In this document: positions 28,034 through 36,172 of the stretch, one piece after another
How positions within the stretch are numbered: position 1 is the stretch's first letter
Layout of the letters: every line of letters begins with the position of its first letter
NCBI GenBank assembly: GCA_013138865.1
Contig: WTBY01000074.1
Span: 1-64,000 of the forward strand
Direction of reading: 5' to 3'
Source: Helicobacteraceae bacterium
GTDB taxonomy: Bacteria; Campylobacterota; Campylobacteria; Campylobacterales; Sulfurimonadaceae
Length of the DNA: 64,000 bases
Translations under genes and position numbers: made by a program
Notes under the pieces: generated by a model
Database searches by the model: none
What the model saw: the letters and a program-made list of their open reading frames with translations, nothing else
Told to the model about the DNA's origin: nothing

Positions 28034-28997
28034 AATTCTTTCCCTCTTGAGCTTTAAACATTTTTATAAACTCATTTAAAATCTTCAGATCTATATGTTT
28101 TGACATTCTTTTGTGCATAAGAGACAGCGTATCAAAAGTACTCATAGCTTTTTTATATGATCTTTTAGTTGTTAATGCATCAAATATGTCACATATTCCT
28201 ATAATTCTAGCAAAAAGTGATATTTTATCGCCTTTTATACCATCTGGGTAGCCTGTGCCATCTAACTTCTCATGGTGATGGCGTATGCCTAAAAGAGTTT
28301 TTTCATCTGTTATACCTATTTTTTTAGCAAGTATATAGCCTGCTAATGGGTGCTTTTTTATCTCTTCAAACTCTTCGTTGCTAAGCTTACCCTCTTTGTT
28401 AATAATTTCATTAGGAATTCTACTTTTTCCAAGGTCATGAAGTAGTGCAGATTTACCTAAATCTTTTAGATCACTTTGAGATAAGTTAAGGTGAGAACCA
28501 AGTGATAGAGCGTAAATACTTACATTGATAGAGTGAGTGTGAGTATAGTAGTCATGAGCTAATATTTTTAAAAGAGAGCTAATTGCTAAGCGATCTTCTA
28601 AAATGGTAATAACTAAGCTATCAACTATTTTTTCTACCTCTTTGGTATTTTCCAAGCGATCTGGATCACTGAAAATATTACCAACTGCTTCTGTAGCGTT
28701 CTCATACAGTGTTACTGTTTTTTTCTCAAGAGCTGTTTTAGAATTTTTAGTAATCTCTTTCATGTGTTCATTTAAGAACTTTTCATACTCTATTTTATCT
28801 TTTTGTAGAACATAAAGATGCTCAATTTCTCTTAAGTGATGAGCATCATCTCTATTTAGTACTGTACCACTCTGTAAATAGAGTGCCATATCGCTCTTCT
28901 TGTCATCATTAGTTTCATATATGTTAAAAGCGAGTGTTTCACCCTCTTGAAGATACTTAGAATCAACTGATAAATAAGTATTTTTGTTAGATGGCAT
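28026..28997 (-). CDS. HD-GYP domain phosphodiesterase
   Basis: 323 residues. An N-terminal region of about 120 residues precedes an HD-GYP domain: LLHDLGKSRIPNEIINKEGK (the HD pair), HPLAGYILA, RHHEKLDGTGYPDGIKGDKI (HHExxDGxGYP) and RIIGICDIFDALTTKRSYK. All metal-binding and GYP residues are present, so c-di-GMP hydrolysis is expected. No membrane helix or receiver is seen. It counteracts the diguanylate cyclases at 16825 and 32563. It begins one base after the yajQ stop. Confidence 0.92.
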   Translation of the reverse strand: MPSNKNTYLSVDSKYLQEGETLAFNIYETNDDKKSDMALYLQSGTVLNRDDAHHLREIEHLYVLQKDKIEYEKFLNEHMKEITKNSKTALEKKTVTLYENATEAVGNIFSDPDRLENTKEVEKIVDSLVITILEDRLAISSLLKILAHDYYTHTHSINVSIYALSLGSHLNLSQSDLKDLGKSALLHDLGKSRIPNEIINKEGKLSNEEFEEIKKHPLAGYILAKKIGITDEKTLLGIRHHHEKLDGTGYPDGIKGDKISLFARIIGICDIFDALTTKRSYKKAMSTFDTLSLMHKRMSKHIDLKILNEFIKMFKAQEGKNYE

Positions 28998-29495
28998 TTA
29001 TCGCATATTCTCAAAAATGATAGGTGCATCATACTCTTTTGAACGAATCTCTGTCATAACTTTTTGAAGATCGTCTATATTTTTTGCTTTTACTCGAATA
29101 TACTCACCCTCGATCTGAGCATTTACTTTAAGTTTCATACTTTTTATGTCGGCACAGATCTTCTTAGCCTCTTTAGTCTCTATGTAGTCAACTACTTTGT
29201 ATGTAAGTTTACGGTTTCCACCACTACTGTCTTCAACTTTTAACTCTTCTAATGCTTTAGAGTTAAGATCACGTTTGAGAAGTTTACCTATTACAATGTC
29301 TTTTAAAGCGTCAAGTTTGTTATCACTACTTGTAGTTAAAACAAGAAGTTTCTCTTTCTCTTTATAGTTGATTTCACAAACTACACCTTTAAAGTCATAA
29401 CGAGTAGCAATCTCTTTTTCTGAGAGGTTAATAGCATCTTTAAAGTGTTGCATATCGATCTTTGCACTAATATCAAACGAGTGTTCTTTTGCCAT
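28998..29495 (-). CDS. yajQ: YajQ family nucleotide-binding protein
   Basis: 165 residues covering the whole family (UPF0234/DUF520): EHSFDISAKIDMQHFKDAIN at the start, ATRYDFKGV, KMKLKVNAQIEGEYIRV-like central part and VMTEIRSKEYDAPI-like end. Some YajQ relatives bind c-di-GMP and act as effectors. The HD-GYP gene immediately downstream makes that worth considering. Confidence 0.92.
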   Translation of the reverse strand: MAKEHSFDISAKIDMQHFKDAINLSEKEIATRYDFKGVVCEINYKEKEKLLVLTTSSDNKLDALKDIVIGKLLKRDLNSKALEELKVEDSSGGNRKLTYKVVDYIETKEAKKICADIKSMKLKVNAQIEGEYIRVKAKNIDDLQKVMTEIRSKEYDAPIIFENMR

Positions 29496-29537
29496 AACTT
29501 AATCCTTAGTTTTAATATCTGTTATTATAGCTAAAAG

Positions 29538-31592
29538 CTATTTTGTTCTAAGGGCAACAACTGTAATGTCATCATTTTGTTCAAAACCATCTTTATAGTC
29601 CTCGAGTGTATATATAAACATTTCTTGTTGATCAGCTAAAGTTTCACTATAGCACTTTTCTAACATTTTTTTAAGTCGCTTTTTACCAAATGGTAACTCT
29701 TTCGTGCCACCATTTTGATCTACATAACCATCAGTTGATAGGTAAATAGTAGTCTCGGTAGAAGTATCTATAATATGATCTGTAAATTCAAAGTTTATAT
29801 CACTGTCTCTATAACCCACGGAGTGGCGATCTCCCTTTATGACTGAAAGTTCACTGTTTTGGTAGTAAAAAATATCACTCTTAGCAGATGCAACTTTTAT
29901 AATATTCTCTTTTTTATTATAGTACATAACCTGTCCGTCAAAACCTACATTTGAGTAAGAGAACTTATCATCTTGTTTTAGAAGCTTTTTTATACTTCTA
30001 TTAAAATAAGATAAAATCCATGCAGGACTAACATCTATACTTGGATCCGTTATAATTTTATTGGTAACTTGTCTCTCTATTGCTTTTATAAGCATAGTTA
30101 AAAATGCACCAGGGACTCCATGCCCTGTACAGTCTATAACTAAAGTAAGACACTCATCCTTATCTCTTAACTCTTCAAAAAGGTATATATCTCCACCAAC
30201 TATATCTTTTGGATGCCAGATAGCAAAGTAATCACTAAAATAATTTCTGAATAATTTATTTGTAGGAATAAGGCTACTCTGAATTAATGCTGCATACGAT
30301 ATAGATTCTTTTGTATGTTTATGAACTTCTGTTAACTCCAACTGTGAGTTTTCCATCTCTGTTATATCTGTAAAAATAGCTGATTTAACTCCTTCAGAAC
30401 CAGGGAGTCTAGCTCCTGTTACTGAAAATATAAAATCTTTTTTACCTCTAGTAATCATAACTTTATGAATTACTCCAAAATTATTTATTACATAATCGAT
30501 CCACTCTCTTCCATCAACTTTTGCTTGTAAATAGTCAGTTGGAGCTTTAGTGTTGAAAGTTACACAGATACATTCACTCTTATACTCTTGTAGAAATTCA
30601 GCAATAGTGTTAACTGCATAAAAATCGAAGAATGTTTCATTTGCGCTAACTATTTTATTGCCATTAGTTGTTATGACTATTTGCTCTTGTGAATCAAGAA
30701 GTGCTTGTGTAAATAGTTGTTGATCTTTTATATCTTTAGTCTTCTCTTTTACTGTTACCTCTAAGCCATCGCTGAGTATTTGGAGGTCTTTCTTCTGTTC
30801 TTTTGTAGTAACTATCTCTTTATCAAGAGAGTTGCTTAGAGTATAAATAAATATCATTAAAACTATAAGCAACACAAGAAATACAATGATCTCTATTTTA
30901 ATACTAGCTATATTTTTTTTACTATGGAATGTTTGAAGCTCTATTAAACGCTCTGTCTTCTTTTCAAAATTAAGTTTTTTATTCTCTTCTAGTAGATTTG
31001 GAAAATTTATCAGATAAGTGTTGAGAACTTTTAGGTGTGCTACAAAAAGTTCTAAAGTCATATTGCTACTATTATTTTTTTCTAGTAGATTGTCTAGATA
31101 CTCTATATCTTTTTTAGAGAAAAATTTATTAGTGTAAGAAGTATGTTGCATAGGTATAATAAAATTATGTACTAATTGCTTATAATCTTCTTTTTCTACT
31201 ATATTTTCCACAAAAATAAAAAGTTTAAAAATATTTTTATGAGAGTTGTTTAAAACAGCGTTAGTTGATTTAAACTCCTCTGCTAGAGCTATTTTTTTTG
31301 AAAATAGAATATCTAAAGCTTTTAGTTGATCAAGTATTTCTCTATTTTTTATTTCTAAGGAAAGTCTGTCTATTGTTGCTTGCATACGCTTAACTAATGT
31401 TTTAATATGATCATTATTCATAGGTTTTAGACTACTCATCATAAAGTTTAAATCTTTATTTGAAAGCATTAGGTTATTTAACTCTTTTGTTGCTTCAAAC
31501 GATCTAGTTATTTTAGTATTTGCATTATATAGGTTATAAAGTAAACCAACAACAAATATAATAAGTAGTGCACCTAATATTTTATTTTTCAT
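29538..31592 (-). CDS. Membrane SpoIIE-type phosphatase with DAHL-like sensor and PAS
   Basis: 684 residues: helix 5-22, a periplasmic all-helical region to about residue 225 with the motif EEFKSTNAVLNNSHKNIF, a second helix (about 230-250), a coiled coil, a PAS-like domain (about 290-410) and a PPM/SpoIIE phosphatase domain (430-684) with KDIVGGDIYLFE and CTGHGVPGAFLTML. The sensor matches the DAHL-type pattern also seen in the kinase at 36165-37751. It overlaps the end of a di-heme peroxidase gene by 11 bp. The output is probably dephosphorylation of an STAS-type or other Ser/Thr-phosphorylated partner, not identified here. Confidence 0.82.
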   Translation of the reverse strand: MKNKILGALLIIFVVGLLYNLYNANTKITRSFEATKELNNLMLSNKDLNFMMSSLKPMNNDHIKTLVKRMQATIDRLSLEIKNREILDQLKALDILFSKKIALAEEFKSTNAVLNNSHKNIFKLFIFVENIVEKEDYKQLVHNFIIPMQHTSYTNKFFSKKDIEYLDNLLEKNNSSNMTLELFVAHLKVLNTYLINFPNLLEENKKLNFEKKTERLIELQTFHSKKNIASIKIEIIVFLVLLIVLMIFIYTLSNSLDKEIVTTKEQKKDLQILSDGLEVTVKEKTKDIKDQQLFTQALLDSQEQIVITTNGNKIVSANETFFDFYAVNTIAEFLQEYKSECICVTFNTKAPTDYLQAKVDGREWIDYVINNFGVIHKVMITRGKKDFIFSVTGARLPGSEGVKSAIFTDITEMENSQLELTEVHKHTKESISYAALIQSSLIPTNKLFRNYFSDYFAIWHPKDIVGGDIYLFEELRDKDECLTLVIDCTGHGVPGAFLTMLIKAIERQVTNKIITDPSIDVSPAWILSYFNRSIKKLLKQDDKFSYSNVGFDGQVMYYNKKENIIKVASAKSDIFYYQNSELSVIKGDRHSVGYRDSDINFEFTDHIIDTSTETTIYLSTDGYVDQNGGTKELPFGKKRLKKMLEKCYSETLADQQEMFIYTLEDYKDGFEQNDDITVVALRTK

Positions 31593-32511
31593 TGATGCTC
31601 ATAATTTTTGGAGTTTCGCCAGTTAATGTTTTTAAAAAACTAACTATTTTCTTTACCTCTTCTTTATCTGGGACCATACCTATTTGATAAAGGGTCATAA
31701 AATTAACAATATCAAATAAGTTTTTTTGTGAACCATCATGTAGGTAGGGGGCTGTTAGCTCTATATTCCTAAGTGTAGGAACCTTAAAAAAGTACTTATC
31801 TTTCTCTTTCTTTGTAACATTATATCGACCTAAAGTATTTTTTTTGTCTACATATGTTTTTAAAATACCAACTTTTTGGTATAGATTTCCACCTATATTT
31901 ATACCGTTATGACAAGCTATACAACCATTTTCTTTAAATAGTTTATAGCCCTCTTTCTCTTCTTTATTTAGTGCTGTTTTATCACCTCTGAGGTATTGGT
32001 CAAATTTTGAGTTTGGGGTAACAAGAGCCTTTTCAAACTCTGCGATCGCATCTGTAATATTCTCTTTTGTTATAGCATCTTTGTAGATACTTTTAAACTC
32101 AACAGAGTACTCAGGGTCTTTTTTTAACTTGCTTAGTACTTCATCCATATTAGAACCCATCTCTATGGGGTTATGAATAGGTTGTGAGGCTTGTGCTTGA
32201 AGATCCTGTGCTCTTCCATCCCAAAATTGAGATAGATTGTATCTTGAGTTAAATACGGTTGGTGAGTTTATAACTCCCTCTTGTGCGTTAATACCAAAAG
32301 AGAACTTTATGTTATCGTCACCACCATCTTCGAGTAAATGACAAGAGGCACAAGAGATTGTATCGTCAGCACTTAGTCTAGGATCGTTAAAAAGTTTTTT
32401 GCCTAAAAGAGCTTTTTTCTGGTCATATTTGGTATCTGTTGGTAGAGGAGATATCAGATCTGCTTGTAGTAAGCTTGTGAAAAGTGCTATAACTAAAACA
32501 TAGAGTCTCAT
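31582..32511 (-). CDS. Periplasmic di-heme cytochrome c peroxidase, paralogue 2
   Basis: 309 residues with a signal peptide (about 1-17). There are two heme-binding motifs, CASCHLLEDGG (about 54) and CIACHNGINIGG (about 197). FWDGRAQDLQAQA and NPIEMG carry the conserved peroxidase-family residues, and TLRNIELTAPYLHDGS lies in the C-terminal heme region. It belongs to the CcpA/MauG family, which reduces H2O2 using periplasmic c-type cytochromes. AAGGA precedes the start. It is a close paralogue of the gene at 37752-38672 and is translationally coupled to the SpoIIE-type phosphatase. Confidence 0.92.
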   Translation of the reverse strand: MRLYVLVIALFTSLLQADLISPLPTDTKYDQKKALLGKKLFNDPRLSADDTISCASCHLLEDGGDDNIKFSFGINAQEGVINSPTVFNSRYNLSQFWDGRAQDLQAQASQPIHNPIEMGSNMDEVLSKLKKDPEYSVEFKSIYKDAITKENITDAIAEFEKALVTPNSKFDQYLRGDKTALNKEEKEGYKLFKENGCIACHNGINIGGNLYQKVGILKTYVDKKNTLGRYNVTKKEKDKYFFKVPTLRNIELTAPYLHDGSQKNLFDIVNFMTLYQIGMVPDKEEVKKIVSFLKTLTGETPKIMSINEK

Positions 32512-32562
32512 TTTTTTCCTTATCTAAATTTATTTTAAAAAATATTATATAATAAAAAAGTG

Positions 32563-33849
32563 TTATTTAGAAATTGAGCAGTGCGCATTTGTAATATCAT
32601 CAAAAAGTACAACTCTGTTTCGTCCATTGTGTTTTGCTATGTATAGGGCATCATCAGCATGTTTAATCATCTCTTCTGCATTTTTGTATTTTCCATAACA
32701 CAGACCGATTGAGATAGTATATTTAATAGTTATATCACCTGATTTAACAACATTTTCTTCTACTTTTTGTCGAAGATTTTCTACTATTTCTTTGCTTTGC
32801 TCTTGTGAGCTACGATCGAGTAGAATACAGAACTCTTCACCACCAAAACGAGCTAAAAGATCAGAAGTGCGTAAGTTATGTTTTAAGATGTTAGCTGCCT
32901 CTTTTAGTGCTAAATCACCTATATCATGTCCATAAGTATCATTGATAGTTTTAAAATGATCTATGTCAATCATCGCTATTGCCACTGCTTTGTCAGATTT
33001 TTGTATGTTGTTAAAGATGTCTGTTGAGGCTTCAAAGAAGTAACGTCGGTTAAATAGTGAAGTTAAAAAATCACGATGAGAGATCTCTTTAGTTTGATGA
33101 AATAGATCTAAAAGTTCTAAGTTATTAGTTACCCTAACTGCTAACATTTCATCGTTATATGGTTTTAAAAGATAGTCATTTGCACCCATCTTAAGACATG
33201 AAACTATGGTATCACTACAGTCCATACTACTAACAATCATAATACTTAAGTTGTCTTTTTTATATTTTTCACGAATTTTAATAGTTAACTCATAACCATT
33301 CACATTAGGCATGTTATAATCTGTTATAACAATAGAAATTTTAGTAGTACTGTCTTGTAGTAACTCTAGAGCCTCCTTAGCATTGTTAGAAGAGACTACA
33401 TTTAGGTTTAGTTTTTTTAGTGCTTTTGAGTATTTCTCAATGGCAATTTTAGAGTCATCAACAACTAATACCGTTGTATCATAATTTTTTAGAACTCTTT
33501 TTAGAACATCAGCAGCGTACTCTAAAGATGAGCGATTTTCTTTAACTATATACTCTACAATATTTAGTTTTTGAAAACTCTCTTTTTTATCTTGAATAGA
33601 GGTCAATACAATAGTAGGTATATTTTTAACTACTGCAGAGTTTACGAGCCTTTTAGCACAAGCATCGTGTAAAAGTAGCTCAACTAAGATGACGCTAATA
33701 GTCTGATTATTTATTATCTCTATAGCATCTTTATGTGTGAGTGCAAAAATAGGCTCAACCGGAGATGTACATCTATTTAACACTTGAACGAAATACTCTA
33801 CAATATCTTCACTATCATCTACAATAAGAACTTTTCTAACTGTTTTCAT
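32563..33849 (-). CDS. Double-receiver diguanylate cyclase
   Basis: 428 residues: REC1 (1-125), REC2 (130-250) and a GGDEF domain (260-420) with RFGGEEF and an upstream RTSD I-site. REC1 keeps the acidic pocket (LIVDDSED) but has Glu57 in VILVELLLHD where the phospho-accepting Asp should be, so it may be locked or act only as a dimerisation module. REC2 has a normal acceptor in VITDYNMPNVNG. The cognate kinase may be the DAHL kinase in the same operon. Expected output is c-di-GMP. Confidence 0.92.
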   Translation of the reverse strand: MKTVRKVLIVDDSEDIVEYFVQVLNRCTSPVEPIFALTHKDAIEIINNQTISVILVELLLHDACAKRLVNSAVVKNIPTIVLTSIQDKKESFQKLNIVEYIVKENRSSLEYAADVLKRVLKNYDTTVLVVDDSKIAIEKYSKALKKLNLNVVSSNNAKEALELLQDSTTKISIVITDYNMPNVNGYELTIKIREKYKKDNLSIMIVSSMDCSDTIVSCLKMGANDYLLKPYNDEMLAVRVTNNLELLDLFHQTKEISHRDFLTSLFNRRYFFEASTDIFNNIQKSDKAVAIAMIDIDHFKTINDTYGHDIGDLALKEAANILKHNLRTSDLLARFGGEEFCILLDRSSQEQSKEIVENLRQKVEENVVKSGDITIKYTISIGLCYGKYKNAEEMIKHADDALYIAKHNGRNRVVLFDDITNAHCSISK

Positions 33850-33861
33850 TAATTACCTATT

Positions 33862-34575
33862 TTAAAAAGTTGGTGCGCCAAAGTCAAGTGCTCCTGCACT
33901 AAAATTTGGATCCATAAAACCTGCTATATTAGATTTTGATCGTAGAGCTGAGATGTCATCTTTTGAAGATATGCCCATAGGACAAACAAGAGTACACTCT
34001 CCACAAAGTGTACAGTCCCAAACACCGTGACTTTGAATATTTTGAATTTTTTTGGTACCTGAGTTCTCTCTAGGATCAAAAATATAACGAAATACTCTTG
34101 TAAGTGAGAAAGGTCCCATGAACTCAGAATTAGTGTCAAAAACAGGACATGCACTATAACAAGATCCACACAAAATACAGTCACTTTGAAGTTCATTAAT
34201 TTTTGCATCTGCTTGCGAAATTTGTAAACTTGTGAAAATTTCAGAGTACGCTTTTGCTTTTATATTTTTTGAGTGAGACTCTTCCATGTTTACAACAAGA
34301 TCACGAATTCTACTCATATTTTTAAGTGCTGTTATTTTGTCGCCATCTTTAACTTTATAAGAACATGCTAATTTTTCAACTTCATTAACACGCATTGAAC
34401 AACTACCACAAATACTACTTGCACAACCACTACTAAAACTAAGTGTTGGGTCTATTTTAGTTTTTATAAATGCAAGTGCTTGAAGAAGTGTAGGATTTTC
34501 AAGTTGTACGTCATACTCTATAAAAGCTTCTCTCTCGCCACCCTCTTTTGTGTATCTTAAAACTTTAATTATCAT
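33862..34575 (-). CDS. Fumarate reductase/succinate dehydrogenase-like iron-sulfur subunit
   Basis: 237 residues. C51, C56, C59 and C71 form the [2Fe-2S] ferredoxin motif. C133, C136, C139 and C143 form a [4Fe-4S] motif. The third motif is C188-x2-C191-x2-C194-x3-C198; classical subunits lack the second cysteine there and bind a [3Fe-4S] cluster, so a second [4Fe-4S] is predicted. No membrane-anchor subunit gene follows; the next gene is the response regulator 12 bp on. It overlaps the flavoprotein gene by 11 bp. Its electron donor is unknown. Confidence 0.88.
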   Translation of the reverse strand: MIIKVLRYTKEGGEREAFIEYDVQLENPTLLQALAFIKTKIDPTLSFSSGCASSICGSCSMRVNEVEKLACSYKVKDGDKITALKNMSRIRDLVVNMEESHSKNIKAKAYSEIFTSLQISQADAKINELQSDCILCGSCYSACPVFDTNSEFMGPFSLTRVFRYIFDPRENSGTKKIQNIQSHGVWDCTLCGECTLVCPMGISSKDDISALRSKSNIAGFMDPNFSAGALDFGAPTF

Positions 34576-36172
34576 CTGTTTTCCCTACAAAGTCTGCACA
34601 TAAAATTCCCTCTTCACGCCATACTTTTAGATCCGTTGCATACATCTCGTCTTTAGACTCTGGTATATCGTCTCTAAAGTGAGCACCACGGCTCTCATGT
34701 CTACTGATCGCAGAGACCAAAATAACCTCTGCTAACTCAACCATATTTCCGAACTCTATAAACTCAACTAGGTTAGTGTTATAGTGCATAGACTTATCGA
34801 CTGGACCCATAAAAGGGATCTCCATTTGTATCTGTCTGATCGCAGCTAGAACAGCTTTAAGTCCTGCATCATTTCTAACAAGACCTACATTATTATAAAA
34901 AATATTTGATATAAACTCTCTTTTTTCATAAAAATCTATTTGATTTGTGAAGTGTTTAATACCCTCAATAAAGTTACGATCACTCTCAAATTGAGTTGTT
35001 GTTTTATGTTCTGGTGACACTGATGAAGAGTGAGCTGCACTCTCTCCTGCAATAGAGCCAAATACCATAAGTTCTAAGAGTGAGTTTCCTCCGAGTCTGT
35101 TAGCACCATGTACTTTATGGTTAGCACACTCTCCAACAGCAAAAAGGTTTTTAACATTTGTTTCACACTCTAAGTTAACCTCTATACCACCCATACTATA
35201 GTGAGCAGCTGGTTTTATAGGCAGTAGATCTACGATCGGATCAACTCCTTCATAAAGCTTTGCTAGTTTTCTCTCTTGTGGCAGGTTCTCATCTATAAAC
35301 TCTTCACCTAAATGACGAATATCTAAAAATACGTCTGAGCCACTCTCAATCTCGTTATGAATTGCTCGAGCAACTTCATCGCGAGGTGCTAACTCGTTTG
35401 TGAAACGATCGCCTTTTGAGTTTACAAGGTAACCACCTGCCCCTCTAGCACTCTCTGAAATTAAAACAGAAGAGTTTTTAAGAGCTGTTGGGTGTAGTTG
35501 TATAAACTCCATGTTAGAGATCGAGGCACCTGCACGAAGTGCAACAGCAACTCCATCACCTGTAGTTCCTGCTGAGTTAGTTGAGTGCTTTTGATAAATT
35601 TTAGAGTAACCGCCAGTTGCTAAAATGATCGCATCTGCTTCTATATGTTTAGTCACTCCTGTTTGCATATCTAAAAAGTTACCACCAAATACTTTTTTAT
35701 TTTGAACACTTAAGTTTATAAGGTAGTGCTCATTTATAAACTTTATGCCTAATTTATTGCAGTGATCGTAGAGTGTATGAAGAATTTTAAGTCCACTAAA
35801 GTCTTGTGCATAACAAGCACGAGCTTCTGAAGCACCGCCAAGTTTTCTTTGAGTAATTTCTCCACTTTTATCTCTACTAAAAGGAACACCTATTGAGTCT
35901 AAAAATTCGATCTCTGTTGAAGCATTTTCACAAAGTATAGCTATTGCCTCTTGTGAAGCGACACCATGAGCTGAACGAAGAGTATCTGCAATATGGTGTT
36001 CAACTGAATCATTTTCTCCGCGTGCTGCATTAATGCCACCTTGTGCCATGCATGTTTGTGACCTTGTAGGGTAACTTTTTGAGATAACTGTAACTTCTGC
36101 GCCATTCTTATGAGCTGAAATAGCAGATCTTAAACCTGCCCCTCCTGCTCCTATTATTAAAACTTTATTCAT
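34565..36172 (-). CDS. Fumarate reductase/succinate dehydrogenase-like flavoprotein
   Basis: 535 residues with the FAD dinucleotide motif VLIIGAGGAGLRSA, the substrate/active-site regions (FIQLHPTAL, ELAPRDEVARA, HYSMGGIEV, GANRLGGNSLLE) and the C-terminal helical domain ending in the RGAHFRDD motif. The residue that normally binds FAD covalently is His in RSHT; here it is Gln39 (PTRSQTCMAQGG), so FAD should be non-covalent. In E. coli FrdA, replacing this His abolishes succinate oxidation but spares much fumarate reduction, so a reductase role is inferred. No Tat or Sec signal, so it should be cytoplasmic. L-aspartate oxidase is unlikely given the paired Fe-S subunit. Confidence 0.88.
   Translation of the reverse strand: MNKVLIIGAGGAGLRSAISAHKNGAEVTVISKSYPTRSQTCMAQGGINAARGENDSVEHHIADTLRSAHGVASQEAIAILCENASTEIEFLDSIGVPFSRDKSGEITQRKLGGASEARACYAQDFSGLKILHTLYDHCNKLGIKFINEHYLINLSVQNKKVFGGNFLDMQTGVTKHIEADAIILATGGYSKIYQKHSTNSAGTTGDGVAVALRAGASISNMEFIQLHPTALKNSSVLISESARGAGGYLVNSKGDRFTNELAPRDEVARAIHNEIESGSDVFLDIRHLGEEFIDENLPQERKLAKLYEGVDPIVDLLPIKPAAHYSMGGIEVNLECETNVKNLFAVGECANHKVHGANRLGGNSLLELMVFGSIAGESAAHSSSVSPEHKTTTQFESDRNFIEGIKHFTNQIDFYEKREFISNIFYNNVGLVRNDAGLKAVLAAIRQIQMEIPFMGPVDKSMHYNTNLVEFIEFGNMVELAEVILVSAISRHESRGAHFRDDIPESKDEMYATDLKVWREEGILCADFVGKTDDN

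Noticed and set aside
33862-36172. Flavoprotein and Fe-S pair as the main respiratory succinate dehydrogenase
   Set aside because: The FAD-binding His is replaced, there is no membrane anchor, and the pair is embedded among signalling genes; a different role is more likely.
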